Source: Candidatus Omnitrophota bacterium (GTDB taxonomy: Bacteria > Omnitrophota > Gorgyraeia > B26-G9). Taken from it: a stretch of DNA of 46,755 nt. The translations under genes and the position numbers were made by a program. The stretch is from NCBI GenBank assembly GCA_018895275.1, contig JAHIOQ010000156.1:1-46755 (forward strand). The letters are read 5' to 3'. Below, piece by piece: positions 21,739 through 32,417 of this stretch (position 1 is its first letter; each line of letters opens with the position of its first letter). The notes beneath the pieces were generated by a model. That model worked only from the letters and a program-made list of their open reading frames with translations, searched no databases and had not been told where the DNA came from.

Positions 21739-24578
21739 GTTCCGCAGCATTTTTTAAATTTTTTACCGCTTCCGCACGGGCACGGCTCATTGCGCCCGAC
21801 TTTTTGTTCCGGCCGGATGTGCGTCCTGGGTTTTTCCGATACAGCCCCTTGTTCCGGCTGCATGCTAAGCGGGACGGTCTGCCCTGCGGCCGGTGTGGCA
21901 TTAAATTGTGTTGTTTCAGGATGCGAGAAAGAAACCGGAGTTTGCGCGAAAACCCCCACGGCCTCCTGCTGGCGAAACGCGGTTACCTTAAACAGAAATT
22001 CCAGGGTTTCTTCCTTTATGCGCGAGATCATGTCGGAAAAAAGCAAATAGGCCTCATTCGTATATTCAACCAACGGGTCTTTTTGTCCGTAGGCGCGCAG
22101 GCCGATGCCTTCGCGCAGAGAGTCCATGGTGTGTAAATGGTCTTTCCATTGGCTGTCAAGGATGTGCAGGCAGATTGCGCGTTCAAAATCTTTATGCATC
22201 TGCGGCCCCATGCCTGCGACCTTTTCGTTATAGGCCTTGAGCAGGGCGTTTTTGAGCTGTTCCGGTATGTCGCCTTGTTCCGGGGTTTTAAAAATAACGC
22301 CGAACTTTGACCGCAGGCATTCTTCAAGGCCGGAGAGGTTCCAATCCGCAGGGTGAGTTTTTTCCGGCAGATACTGTCCGACAATTTCTTCGACACTTTC
22401 GTCAATGAGGCCGAGTATATAATCGCGGGTGTTTTCCTGTGTCAGGATCATCCGGCGCTGTTCGTAGATAATCTCGCGCTGCTTATTCATGACATCGCCG
22501 TATTTAAGCAGCTGTTTGCGGATTTCAAAATTATGCGACTCCACGCGCTGCTGCGCGATTTCGATGGATTTGCTGATTAACGGATGGTCTATGGGCATGT
22601 TTTCTTCCCATTGCACAAAGTTCATGAAGCGCGTAATCTTGTCCGAGGCAAAGATGCGCATCAGGTCATCCTCCAGGGACAAATAAAAACGGCTTGAGCC
22701 GGGGTCTCCCTGCCGTCCTGCCCGGCCGCGCAGCTGGTTGTCGATTCTGCGGGATTCGTGCCGCTCGGTTCCGATGATATGTAAACCGCCGAGCCCGACA
22801 ACCGCTTCATGCTCTTTTTTTATCTCTTCTTTAACGCTTTGCAGCGCGCTTTCTTTCTGTTCCTTTGTCGCCAGCTGCGGGTCAATGCCTTTTTTGCGCA
22901 GAAGCTCTCCGGCAAAGTATTCCGCGTTGCCTCCCAGGAGAATGTCGGTGCCGCGGCCGGCCATGTTCGTGGCAATGGTTACGCGGCCGAACCTGCCGGC
23001 CTGGGCGATTATCGATGCCTCTTGCTCATGGTATTTGGCGTTAAGCACGTTATGCGCTATGCCTTTTTGTTTGAGCATGCGGCTGAGCAGCTCGGAATTT
23101 TCAATAGAGATCGTGCCGACGAGCGCCGGGCGCTTTTTTTCATACAACTGCTCGATTTCCGCGACTACCGCGGTAAATTTTTCTTTAGCGGTTTTAAAGA
23201 TTACATCCGGAGCGTTTGCGCGGATAAGCTTCTGGTTTGTGGGAACAACGACCACGTCCAGCTTGTAAATATGCCGGAACTCCGCTTCTTCGGTAACCGC
23301 GGTTCCGGTCATTCCGGCGAGCTTGGCGTACCTGCGGAAATAGTTCTGAAAGGTGATTGTCGCCAGGGTCTGGTTTTCGCGCTCGATTTTTACGCCTTCT
23401 TTTGCTTCAACCGCCTGGTGCAAGCCGTCGCTCCAGCGTCTGCCGGGCATAAGCCTTCCCGTGAATTCGTCAACGATTATGACCTGGCCGTCCTTGACCA
23501 CATAATGGACATCGCGTTTAAACAGCGGAGAATGCGCCTTTAATGCCTGGTCCACATGGTGCTTTAATTCCATGGTTTCCAGGCTGCTGAGATTTTCAAC
23601 CCCGAGCATCTTCGAGACCCTTACTTCTCCGTCCTCGGTAAGATAAACGGCATTTGCCTTTTCATCCACAATGTAATCGCCACTTTCCTCTTTTGTTTCC
23701 TCGTTTTTTTCGCCTTGTATAAGCTTTGGGATAATCTTATCAATCTTGTAATATTTATCCGTGGATTCCTCCGCAGGGCCGGAGATGATCAGCGGCGTAC
23801 GCGCTTCATCGATAAGGATGCTGTCGACTTCGTCGACAATGGCAAAATTAAGTCCGCGCTGCGACATGTCTTCGCTGCGCATAACCATATTGTCCCGCAG
23901 GTAGTCAAATCCGAACTCGTTATTAGTTCCGTAGGTAATATCGCAATTATAGGCCTCTTTTCGATAGATTGGCCGCAGGCGCGCCATGCGGTCGTCGCGG
24001 GCGGATTCATCGTTATAAGCCGGGTCGTATACAACGGAGTATTCATGGGCGATAGACCCGCAGGAAAGTCCGAGCATGTGATAAACCGGCCCCATCCATC
24101 CGCAGTCTCTCTGTGCCAGGTAATCATTAACGGTTATCAGATGCACGCCCCGGCCGGTCAGCGCGTTTAAGTAAACGGCCAGTGTGGCTACAAGGGTTTT
24201 TCCTTCGCCGGTGGTCATCTCGGCGATTTTTCCTTCTTGCAGCACGATGCCGCCGATCAGCTGTACGTCAAAATGCCGCATGTTTATACTGCGCCGCGCC
24301 GCTTCGCGGCAGACGGCAAATGCCTCGGGAAGGATATCGTTAAGCGCTTCTTTTTCCAGGCGGATGCGTTCGTTATCATCCGCGTCGTTACCGGCATTTG
24401 CCTGCACGTATTCGCGAATCCTGGTTTTAAATTCTCCGGTTTTTTCGCGCAGCTGTTCGTCGGAAAGCTGTTGTATCTGCGGTTCCAGGGAATTGATTTT
24501 GGGTACAAGGGGCGCGATGCGCTTGATCTCTTTTTCGTTATGGTTGCCGAAAATCTTATTTTTAATAAAATTAAACAT
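21735..24578 (-). CDS. secA: Preprotein translocase subunit SecA
   Basis: [35 protein letters not shown]-terminal zinc motif [20 protein letters not shown]. Confidence 0.98.
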   Translation of the reverse strand: MFNFIKNKIFGNHNEKEIKRIAPLVPKINSLEPQIQQLSDEQLREKTGEFKTRIREYVQANAGNDADDNERIRLEKEALNDILPEAFAVCREAARRSINMRHFDVQLIGGIVLQEGKIAEMTTGEGKTLVATLAVYLNALTGRGVHLITVNDYLAQRDCGWMGPVYHMLGLSCGSIAHEYSVVYDPAYNDESARDDRMARLRPIYRKEAYNCDITYGTNNEFGFDYLRDNMVMRSEDMSQRGLNFAIVDEVDSILIDEARTPLIISGPAEESTDKYYKIDKIIPKLIQGEKNEETKEESGDYIVDEKANAVYLTEDGEVRVSKMLGVENLSSLETMELKHHVDQALKAHSPLFKRDVHYVVKDGQVIIVDEFTGRLMPGRRWSDGLHQAVEAKEGVKIERENQTLATITFQNYFRRYAKLAGMTGTAVTEEAEFRHIYKLDVVVVPTNQKLIRANAPDVIFKTAKEKFTAVVAEIEQLYEKKRPALVGTISIENSELLSRMLKQKGIAHNVLNAKYHEQEASIIAQAGRFGRVTIATNMAGRGTDILLGGNAEYFAGELLRKKGIDPQLATKEQKESALQSVKEEIKKEHEAVVGLGGLHIIGTERHESRRIDNQLRGRAGRQGDPGSSRFYLSLEDDLMRIFASDKITRFMNFVQWEENMPIDHPLISKSIEIAQQRVESHNFEIRKQLLKYGDVMNKQREIIYEQRRMILTQENTRDYILGLIDESVEEIVGQYLPEKTHPADWNLSGLEECLRSKFGVIFKTPEQGDIPEQLKNALLKAYNEKVAGMGPQMHKDFERAICLHILDSQWKDHLHTMDSLREGIGLRAYGQKDPLVEYTNEAYLLFSDMISRIKEETLEFLFKVTAFRQQEAVGVFAQTPVSFSHPETTQFNATPAAGQTVPLSMQPEQGAVSEKPRTHIRPEQKVGRNEPCPCGSGKKFKKCCGT

Positions 24579-24729
24579 AGCAAATGTCTCCTTTTGCCGC
24601 CATGGATGAAATATCCAGGCCAACAAGGATATTATTATAAGGTATCGGCTGGAAAATGGCAAGGGTATTTATGTTGACTAAATAACCGGGGCAACCGTTT
24701 TAAAAAAGGAGGAAACTTTCCGTGGAAGA

Positions 24730-25140
24730 TTACCACCCGCCCGGATCGGTAAAGGGATATGTAGATCCGGTCCAGGCTTCATCCTGGTTAAAAAAGATGA
24801 GCAATCCGTTCCAATGTCCGCCGACCCTGGTGGCTCTTACTGTCCAGGCAGCGTCTGTTGCGACTGTAACTTGGTATGTCCAGTCGGTGTTATCGCTGAA
24901 ATTCGCGCCGACACGTGCGGCTAACTCAGCGATAGTATCCGCATTGTCAGCAAAGGTTTGGTCTTCCGCGTAGCAATCCAAGGCGGCATTGCGCATTGTT
25001 TTCAGATTGTGGATGGCCTGGGAACATTTTGCCCGTTCCACGGAACGCGCATAATTGGGAACGGCCATGGTGACCAGGATGCCGATAACCAATACGGCAA
25101 TCATCAATTCAATCAGCGTAAAACCGGAAATCTTGCGCAT
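24730..25140 (-). CDS. Type IV pilin-like protein
   Basis: MRKISGFTLIELMIAVLVIGILVTMAVPNYARSVERAKCSQAIHNLKTM. Confidence 0.88.
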   Translation of the reverse strand: MRKISGFTLIELMIAVLVIGILVTMAVPNYARSVERAKCSQAIHNLKTMRNAALDCYAEDQTFADNADTIAELAARVGANFSDNTDWTYQVTVATDAAWTVRATRVGGHWNGLLIFFNQDEAWTGSTYPFTDPGGW

Positions 25141-25227
25141 AAAAATAATCTCCTTTATTTCGTAAGTACCTGCAATGCTCCCACGTTAAGTATACCTTTT
25201 TTTATAAACAAAAGCAATAAAATTTGG

Positions 25228-25233
25228 TATAAT
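25228..25233 (+). promoter_or_regulatory. Candidate -10 element immediately upstream of the glycosyltransferase ATG
   Basis: TATAAT ends 6 nt before the ATG at 25240. Confidence 0.4.
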
Positions 25234-25239
25234 TAAGGC

Positions 25240-26412
25240 ATGACTGTTAATGTAAAGAAATGCCGTATTCTACATATAATCACTACGCTGGAATTAGGCG
25301 GCGCGCAGAAAAATGCCCTGGATATTCTCGCCGGGCTGGATCCTGCCGCCTATGATAAATTTCTTATTTGCTCTCCTCAAGGTCTGTTGCAAGCGGAAGC
25401 AAAGGTAATCCCCGGATTGCATCTTTGTGTTTTAAAGTCTTTGCGCCGGGAAATTTCTCCCTTGTATGATTTGATTGCCTTGTTTAAGCTGGTCCAGTTC
25501 ATTAAGTCAAACAATATCGACGTTGTGCATACGCATAGTTCCAAGGCCGGGATACTCGGCCGCTGGGCGGCCTGGTTTGCCGGAGCGCCGCTGATCGTTC
25601 ATTCTATTCACGGCTGGAGTTTTAATGATTACCAGTTTCCCTGGCTAAAAAAAATATATATATTCCTGGAACGGGCTGCCGGGCGCATTACTACGCAATT
25701 TGTCGCGGTTTCTGTTTCCGACATCAACAAAGGTCTTGATAATAAGATCGGCGCAAGAGCTTCGTACGCGCTCATTCCTTACGGTATTGACCGCAATGCG
25801 TGGCATGCCGGCGCGGATAGCGCCGAATTAAAAAAAGAACTTGGAATTAATCCGGATAATACGGTTGTCGGCATGGTCGCCTGCCTGAAACCGCAGAAAA
25901 ACCCCTTGGATTTTATTTACGCCGCGCGTGAAATTGTTCAGTTGGGCTATAAGGCAAGTTTTATTTGTGTCGGCGATGGGGTGTTGCGTACGGCCATGGA
26001 ACAGCGGATTCGCGATTATGGACTGGAAAAGAATGTTTTTTTACTCGGTTGGCGCAAAGATATGGAAAAAATACTGCCGCTGTTTGACATTAGCGTGCTT
26101 ACTTCTCTCTGGGAAGGGCTGCCGATTGCCTTACTGGAGGCCATGGCCGCGCAAAAGCCGGTTGTTGCCTATGGCGTAGACGGAGTAAAGGAAATTGTCC
26201 GCGACGGAATTAACGGGTATTGTCTTGCTCCCCGGGATAGGCAGGGGCTTGTAGAGAAGCTGTGCATTTTACTGGACAATCCGGAGTTAGCAAGGGAACA
26301 GGGCCTTGCCAGTAAGACGTTACTGCAAGAAACCGCGGCCTTTTCGCGAGAAACAATGCTCGAGAGCATTCGAGACCTATATCATAAATTGGCGCAAATA
26401 AAACACCAGTGA
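25240..26412 (+). CDS. Glycosyltransferase family 4 (GT-B fold)
   Basis: HIITTLELGGAQKNALDIL; VVHTHSSKAGILGRWAAW; SLWEGLPIALLEAMAAQKPVVAYGVDGVKEIV. Confidence 0.93.
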   Translation: MTVNVKKCRILHIITTLELGGAQKNALDILAGLDPAAYDKFLICSPQGLLQAEAKVIPGLHLCVLKSLRREISPLYDLIALFKLVQFIKSNNIDVVHTHSSKAGILGRWAAWFAGAPLIVHSIHGWSFNDYQFPWLKKIYIFLERAAGRITTQFVAVSVSDINKGLDNKIGARASYALIPYGIDRNAWHAGADSAELKKELGINPDNTVVGMVACLKPQKNPLDFIYAAREIVQLGYKASFICVGDGVLRTAMEQRIRDYGLEKNVFLLGWRKDMEKILPLFDISVLTSLWEGLPIALLEAMAAQKPVVAYGVDGVKEIVRDGINGYCLAPRDRQGLVEKLCILLDNPELAREQGLASKTLLQETAAFSRETMLESIRDLYHKLAQIKHQ

Positions 26413-26477
26413 GCGTTGAAAGCTGCATATTGAGTATTGGATTTTGTTTGTCGCCTTAGTTGCGGATGCCCCAGGGG

Positions 26478-26912
26478 TTAGACCGGAGGCCAATGGTTAA
26501 AACCCCCGGGATAGGTTATTGTCGGCGCCTGCTTATATGGATGGGTAAGTGTGATTGTCTGATTGATGAAACGGCCGACAAGGCGGCTCGCGGTAATCGT
26601 AAAACTATAGTTTTTTGGCGGGCCGGGATCGTTTACCACGACAACTGTATATTGCCAGTCGCCGTCGTTTTGAGAGAACTGATTGTAGGTTTGCAGCGTA
26701 GCCAGATTGTTCGTGTAGCTGGTGTTTTCGACAAAAAAGTTGATTAGTGCCGTGCGTATGCAATGCAGGTTTTCCACGGCCTTTGCGCCGAGCGCCTTTT
26801 CCACGGAATTTATGTAAAGAGGGTAGGCGATCGCCGAAACAATACCGACGATCAGCACGGCGACCATAAGTTCAATAAAAGTAAAGCCGAAAACATTTTT
26901 TAGTTTTTGCAT
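26478..26912 (-). CDS. Type IV pilin-like protein
   Basis: MQKLKNVFGFTFIELMVAVLIVGIVSAIAYPLYINSVEKALGAKAVENLH. Confidence 0.87.
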   Translation of the reverse strand: MQKLKNVFGFTFIELMVAVLIVGIVSAIAYPLYINSVEKALGAKAVENLHCIRTALINFFVENTSYTNNLATLQTYNQFSQNDGDWQYTVVVVNDPGPPKNYSFTITASRLVGRFINQTITLTHPYKQAPTITYPGGFNHWPPV

Positions 26913-27112
26913 GATAATTATTATAACGCAGCCGTACAAAAAAGCAAGTTTTTATTGTTTTTCTGTGAGGGCGTTGCGTCCTGAAGGTGGGATAAAAACC
27001 CTACAGCGGAAAATCCTCCGCCGGGAAAAATCTATTGACAGCCGCCGGATTCGATGATATATTTAGTGATGTAAATAGTTAACCCTATTAATATTTAATA
27101 TGACAAATAAAA

Positions 27113-27565
27113 ATGGATAAGCAGAGTCTTCAGGAGTTTGCCGAACAATTGGTTCGCGCGCTGCCGCAGCTTATGCGCGGAGTTTTAAGCCGGCAGACGG
27201 ACGCCCTGGCCAGGGGAAAGGTTACGGCCCCGCAGTTTGTAGTGCTGGATTCCTTGTATGAGAAGGGTGTCCTGAAGATGGGGCAACTGGCTGCGGCACA
27301 GCGGATAAGCCTGCCGGCAATGACCGGGCTGGTGCAGCGTTTGTGTATGCTGAAACTGGTAAAAAGGCTGTATGATGAAAAAGACCGCCGCGTAATCAGT
27401 ATTGACCTTACTCCTGCGGGAAAACAGCTGGTGAAAACCTTCCGCGCGCAGAGGGAGAAGATAATTGTCGAGATTTTCGGCCGGTTGACGGAGCAGGAGC
27501 GCCGTGAATACCTGCGGATTGTGCTTAAACTAAACGAGATTCTATATAAAGATGAAAAAAAATAA
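27113..27565 (+). CDS. MarR-family transcriptional regulator
   Basis: TAPQFVVLDSLYEKGVLKMGQLAAAQRISLPAMTGLVQRLCMLKLVKRLYDEKDRRVISIDLTPAGKQL. Confidence 0.9.
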   Translation: MDKQSLQEFAEQLVRALPQLMRGVLSRQTDALARGKVTAPQFVVLDSLYEKGVLKMGQLAAAQRISLPAMTGLVQRLCMLKLVKRLYDEKDRRVISIDLTPAGKQLVKTFRAQREKIIVEIFGRLTEQERREYLRIVLKLNEILYKDEKK

Positions 27566-29072
27566 CAGGCATTTTTATGATTGGGAATTTAAAAAAAGGT
27601 TCGCGGCGGCAATAATTGCCACCGCGGCAATGCTGCTTGGCTGTGCTGGGGATTGCCGGGCTTTGGATTCCGGTGCTCAGGCGGAGGTCGTGGCGTTGTC
27701 CTTAGATGACGTTAGCCGGCTCGTGTTGAAAAACAATCCGGATATTCAGATGGCAAAATACGACGCGTATATCCGCAGGACGGATTTAAAGGACGCGAGG
27801 TCGATTTTTGATACGATGCTCTCCCTGCAGGCAGCCTATCTTAATGACCGGAGAAAAACATCCAGTACGCTTTTGGGTACGAAGTCGACAACAACGGATT
27901 ATTCGCTTGGTTTGGAGAAAAAATTACCTAGCGGGACAACTCTCGGTATCAGCGCGGACGACAGCCGTGACTTTTCAAATTCCGCGTTTAGCTCTTTTCC
28001 CACAGGGCATGAAGCAAGCGTGAAGTTTTCTTTGCGCCAGCCGCTGGGCAATAATTTTTTCGGAATGATTGACCGCGGCCGCATAAAGATCACGAGGCTG
28101 GATATAGAAAACAGTGATTTTCAGGCGATCGTCCGCATTGAACAGGCGTTGGCGCAGGCGCAAACGGCATATTGGCGGCTGGTGTTAAAACAGGAAGAAT
28201 TAAAAACCGCTCGGGCGATGCTGGAAAAGGCGGAACAATTGTACGCTGTTTTTAAGGATAAGCATGCGTTGGGACTGGTAGAAGACGCGGAGCTTTTCGG
28301 CGTTGAGGCAAATGTCGCGCAGCGCCGTTCAAGCATCGCCGCGCTTACGCATGAACGGACAATGGCCAAAAACGAGGTGCTGCTTTCTTTGCACGAAGAA
28401 GACCTGAACATTGTGATTGTGCCGCAGGACGCCCTTGATATTAGCGAAAGGGCGCTGGATTGGGAGGAAAACCTGCGCCGCGCCCTGGAGCAGCGCCGGG
28501 ATTATAAGCAGGCGCAAAATGATGTGGCCATGAAAAACATCGAGCTGCGCTTAAAACGGAACAGCCGCTGGCCGCAGGTTGACCTTGAGGCGTCGTTTCT
28601 TCACAATGGCCTGGAGGCTTCGCAGGCAAAGGCCTGGGAGAATCTTACGCAGGAAGATAATCCGCAGTGGTATATGGGGCTGTCGGTACAGGTTCCGCTG
28701 GAAAACCGCGCGGCAAGCAGTAAACACGAGAAGGCGCAGTGGGAAAAGGCCAAGGCGCTTATTGCCCTGAAAAAGACGGAAAGCATTATCGCCGTAGAGA
28801 TAAACAATAGCGTTGATGCCGTAAATAATACCATAGAAAAACTAAAATTGCAGGAGCGGATTGTCAGCCTGCAGGAAAACAAGCTTTTATTTGAAGAACA
28901 GCGCTTTGCCAAAGGCCGCTCGGACACGGATACGTTGATTCGTTACCAGGAAGACCTGCAGCAGGCGCAGCTCGCATTAAGCGGTGTGAGGTTTGAGCAG
29001 AAAAAGGCAATGATTGACCTGTTGCTGGCGGAGAATTCTCTTTTGGATTTATATTGGAAAGAGGCTCTCTGA
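27552..29072 (+). CDS. TolC-family outer membrane efflux protein
   Basis: LSLDDVSRLVLKNNPDIQMAKYDAYI...; coiled-coil pattern with signal-like N-terminus. Confidence 0.88.
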   Translation: MKKNNRHFYDWEFKKRFAAAIIATAAMLLGCAGDCRALDSGAQAEVVALSLDDVSRLVLKNNPDIQMAKYDAYIRRTDLKDARSIFDTMLSLQAAYLNDRRKTSSTLLGTKSTTTDYSLGLEKKLPSGTTLGISADDSRDFSNSAFSSFPTGHEASVKFSLRQPLGNNFFGMIDRGRIKITRLDIENSDFQAIVRIEQALAQAQTAYWRLVLKQEELKTARAMLEKAEQLYAVFKDKHALGLVEDAELFGVEANVAQRRSSIAALTHERTMAKNEVLLSLHEEDLNIVIVPQDALDISERALDWEENLRRALEQRRDYKQAQNDVAMKNIELRLKRNSRWPQVDLEASFLHNGLEASQAKAWENLTQEDNPQWYMGLSVQVPLENRAASSKHEKAQWEKAKALIALKKTESIIAVEINNSVDAVNNTIEKLKLQERIVSLQENKLLFEEQRFAKGRSDTDTLIRYQEDLQQAQLALSGVRFEQKKAMIDLLLAENSLLDLYWKEAL

Positions 29073-29117
29073 ACCTGGTGCAAATTCGAGTTAAAAAGAA
29101 GGGCGTAAAAATATACT

Positions 29118-32100
29118 ATGAAATTTGCCGAATTTTCCGTAAAACACTCTTTGTTTATAAACCTTGTTTCCGTGCTTGTGCTTATTATCGGGGTTATTTC
29201 CATGTTTTCCCTGCGCAGGGAAGCCTTTCCTCCGGTTGCCTTTGACGTGGCCATTGTAAGTACCTACTATCCGGGGGCATCGGCGGAGGACGTAGAAAAA
29301 ATGGTAACTACTCCCTTGGAAAAAGAGCTTAAAGAGGTCGAAGATATTGATGAAATCAGTTCTGCTTCCCGGGAAGGGGCATCGGTTATCTCTCTGGAGA
29401 TTAATCCCGATGCCACGGACAAGCAGAAGGTTATTAATGATATCCAGAAGGCGGTGGACAGGGTAACGGACCTGCCGGATGATATTGAAGACCGGCCGGT
29501 CGTCCAGGAGATCAGCAGTAAGATCTTTCCGATTATAAATATTGCCTTATCCGGAGATATTAATGAGTTTAAGCTCCAGGAATTGGCGGATACTTTAAAG
29601 GACAGGCTTGAAGATATTTCCGGAGTATCCTCTGTTAAGCGATACGGTTACCGCAATCAGGAATTTTGGGTGGAGCCGGATCTTGAGAATATGCGGCAGA
29701 TGCATGTGTCCATTGAAGAGATTATGGACAGCCTGGCCGGCCGTAACGTGAGCATTCCCGGAGGCAAGCTGCAAACAGACGGTGAAGATTTTAATATTAA
29801 GACCATGGGGGAGTTTACGAGTAAGGTAGAAATTGAAAACGTGATTATCCGCGCCAACGATGCCGGCAACTGGCTGCGGGTGAGGGATGTGGCCAAGGTG
29901 AGCCATACGTTTGAAGAAGAAACGGAGATTCGTAAAGGGTTCGGGAAAAAGGCGATTACCCTTGTTGTAAGCAAAAAAGAAAAAGGGGATGCGATTGCCG
30001 TTACGGACGAGGTATTCAGGATATTGGAAGAGTTTAAGCGCACGGCGCCGAAAGAGCTTACGGTTACTCCCTATGATGATTTGTCTTATTATATTAAGCG
30101 CCGGCTGAAGGTGCTTAGTAATAACGGGATTATCGGGTTTATCCTTGTCGTGCTTATATTGTTTGCCTTTCTGCATCCTCGTCCGGCGATATTTACGGCC
30201 CTGGGTATTCCGATAGCCATGGGCGCGACCTTTGGATTTATGATGTATGCCGGCATTACGGTAAACCTATTGACAATGTTTGGGCTTATTATTGTTCTGG
30301 GGATGGTTGTCGATGATGGGATAATCATTTCTGAAAACGTATACCGTTATGTGGAAGAAGGGATGCCGCCGCGCGAAGCGGCAATTAAAGGCACGAGTGA
30401 GGTTATTGCTCCGGTTACGGCGACGATTGTGACGACAATTGTCGCGTTTGTGCCGCTGATGTATCTGAGCGGCATTATTGGAAAGTTTCTCAAGTACATA
30501 CCGCTGATGGTGATTATCGCGCTTAGCGCGTCCATGCTGGAGGCATTTATTATTTTACCGTCCCACTTAGCGGATTTTGTGAAGCCGATCCGCGGCCGTA
30601 AAAACGGCAAGGGTGCGGCTAAAAAAGAAGAATTTTTGCTTGCGTTTATTCGGGAGAAGTATAAAAGGATACTGGAAGGGGCATTAAAGCACCGCTATTG
30701 GGTTGTCTTTATCACCATTATTGCGCTTATCGGTTCTTTGTGCCTGGCAAAGATGGGAATGAAGTGGAGCATGTTCAGCGCAAAAGGGGTTGAAGAGTTT
30801 CAGATTCGCGCGGAAGCCAAGGTCGGCACTCCGTTGGAAAAGATGAATGAATTAATGGCACTGGTGGAGGACGTCGTGAATTCCATGCCGCCTAAATACC
30901 TGCAGATGTATACCACTACCGTCGGCGAGATTTCCGAAGGCCGCGGGATGAGCGATCCGGGGTCGAAGTTCGGCTCGCACGTTGCCCAGATACATGTTTA
31001 TCTTACCCCGATGCAGCAAAGGGATAAGGAGCCGCACGAGCTGGTTGAAGAGCTGCGGCCGCAGCTGGAAAAAATCAAAGGATTTGAAAGACTGTATTTT
31101 AATGAACTCAAAGAAGGCCCTCCGGTGGGAAGGGCGATAGAGATCAATATAAGGGGAGAAGAATTTAGCGTTCTTAAGGATCTGACTCAAGAGGTAAAAG
31201 ACTTTGTGGGGTCAATAGAAGGAACGTCGGATCTTACGGATAGCTATGACCTTGGCAATCGGGAGCTGCGCATTGTCGTAGATAAAGAAAAGGCGGCAAA
31301 GGCATTTCTTAGCGTAGGCCGGATTGCGGCAAGTATCCGAAATGCCTTTGCCGGCGGTATCGCCACGACGATAAAACAAACCAAGGCGGAAGAAGAGATC
31401 AAGGTCAGGGTGCGGTTGCCGCAGCTAGAGAGAGATACCATGAAGGTGTTCGAGAAAACGTTGATTCCCAATACCAGAGGAAATCTTGTTCCCTTGTCGG
31501 CGGTGACGCATATTGATTTTGACCAGGGGTTGCGTTCGATAACCCACCTTGACGGGAAACGCTACCTGCAGGTGGCCTGTGGGGTTGATGAGAAAAAAAT
31601 CAGCACGCAGGAAGTGGCGGATGCGATAATGAAAAAATTCGGTGATATATCACAGAAGCTTCCGGGGTATTCTCTGCGTATCGGCGGAGAACAGAAGGAG
31701 AACCGGAAGACCTTGAAGAGTTTACTGGCGGCGTTTTTTATCGCGGCGCTGGCAATTTTTATGATTTTGGCCACGCTTTTTAACTCGCTTATTCAGCCGT
31801 TTATTGTTATGCTTACGATTCCGTTTGCGCTTATCGGCGTGGTTTTAGCGCTGTTCTTTCATAATGAGGCGATCAGCATGCTTGCATTGATCGGAGTTGT
31901 CGGCTTGTCCGGGATTGTTGTAAATGATTCCATCGTGTTGGTTGATTTTATCAATAAACTGCGCCTACAGGGTCTCTCCCGGCGCGATTCGATTCTCCAG
32001 GCCGGCGCGCTGCGCATGCGTCCGGTATTGCTGACTACTTTGACAACGGTTGCCGGGTTAAGCACGGTGGCCTACGGTATCGGCGGCTTTGACCCGTTCC

Positions 32101-32285
32101 TGCGGCCGATGGCCTTATCGATTGCCTGGGGGCTGGCGTTTGCCACCGGATTGACATTAATCGTAATGCCATGTTTTTACGCGATAATCGATGACCTGAC
32201 CATGAAGATTGCCTGTCATCCCACGGTCATGAGGATATATAAAAACGGCTGTAATAATAGTGATAAAGCGGGTAGTGAGAAATAG
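29118..32285 (+). CDS. RND-superfamily (AcrB-like) efflux permease
   Basis: 1055 aa; SLRREAFPPVAFDVAIVSTYYPGASAEDVEKMVTTPLEKEL; VLGMVVDDGIIISENVYRYVEEG. Confidence 0.95.
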   Translation: MKFAEFSVKHSLFINLVSVLVLIIGVISMFSLRREAFPPVAFDVAIVSTYYPGASAEDVEKMVTTPLEKELKEVEDIDEISSASREGASVISLEINPDATDKQKVINDIQKAVDRVTDLPDDIEDRPVVQEISSKIFPIINIALSGDINEFKLQELADTLKDRLEDISGVSSVKRYGYRNQEFWVEPDLENMRQMHVSIEEIMDSLAGRNVSIPGGKLQTDGEDFNIKTMGEFTSKVEIENVIIRANDAGNWLRVRDVAKVSHTFEEETEIRKGFGKKAITLVVSKKEKGDAIAVTDEVFRILEEFKRTAPKELTVTPYDDLSYYIKRRLKVLSNNGIIGFILVVLILFAFLHPRPAIFTALGIPIAMGATFGFMMYAGITVNLLTMFGLIIVLGMVVDDGIIISENVYRYVEEGMPPREAAIKGTSEVIAPVTATIVTTIVAFVPLMYLSGIIGKFLKYIPLMVIIALSASMLEAFIILPSHLADFVKPIRGRKNGKGAAKKEEFLLAFIREKYKRILEGALKHRYWVVFITIIALIGSLCLAKMGMKWSMFSAKGVEEFQIRAEAKVGTPLEKMNELMALVEDVVNSMPPKYLQMYTTTVGEISEGRGMSDPGSKFGSHVAQIHVYLTPMQQRDKEPHELVEELRPQLEKIKGFERLYFNELKEGPPVGRAIEINIRGEEFSVLKDLTQEVKDFVGSIEGTSDLTDSYDLGNRELRIVVDKEKAAKAFLSVGRIAASIRNAFAGGIATTIKQTKAEEEIKVRVRLPQLERDTMKVFEKTLIPNTRGNLVPLSAVTHIDFDQGLRSITHLDGKRYLQVACGVDEKKISTQEVADAIMKKFGDISQKLPGYSLRIGGEQKENRKTLKSLLAAFFIAALAIFMILATLFNSLIQPFIVMLTIPFALIGVVLALFFHNEAISMLALIGVVGLSGIVVNDSIVLVDFINKLRLQGLSRRDSILQAGALRMRPVLLTTLTTVAGLSTVAYGIGGFDPFLRPMALSIAWGLAFATGLTLIVMPCFYAIIDDLTMKIACHPTVMRIYKNGCNNSDKAGSEK

Positions 32286-32336
32286 TATGCAGTAAGGAGT
32301 AAGCAGCTAAAAATCCCAAAAAACAAATCACACTTA

Positions 32337-32366
32337 TCGGAAATTTAACTTTGGGTAAATTTCCGA
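32337..32366. repeat. Perfect 11-bp stem-loop in the moxR leader
   Basis: TCGGAAATTTA-actttggg-TAAATTTCCGA. Confidence 0.75.
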
Positions 32367-32417
32367 ACCAGTTGCACCGAATTAAACGAAAAATATCTTA
32401 GAGAGAAGGAGGAAACT

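Noticed and set aside
22738-23543. Plus-strand ORFs of 176 and 244 aa over secA
   Set aside because: Antisense to conserved secA coding; no recognisable domain.
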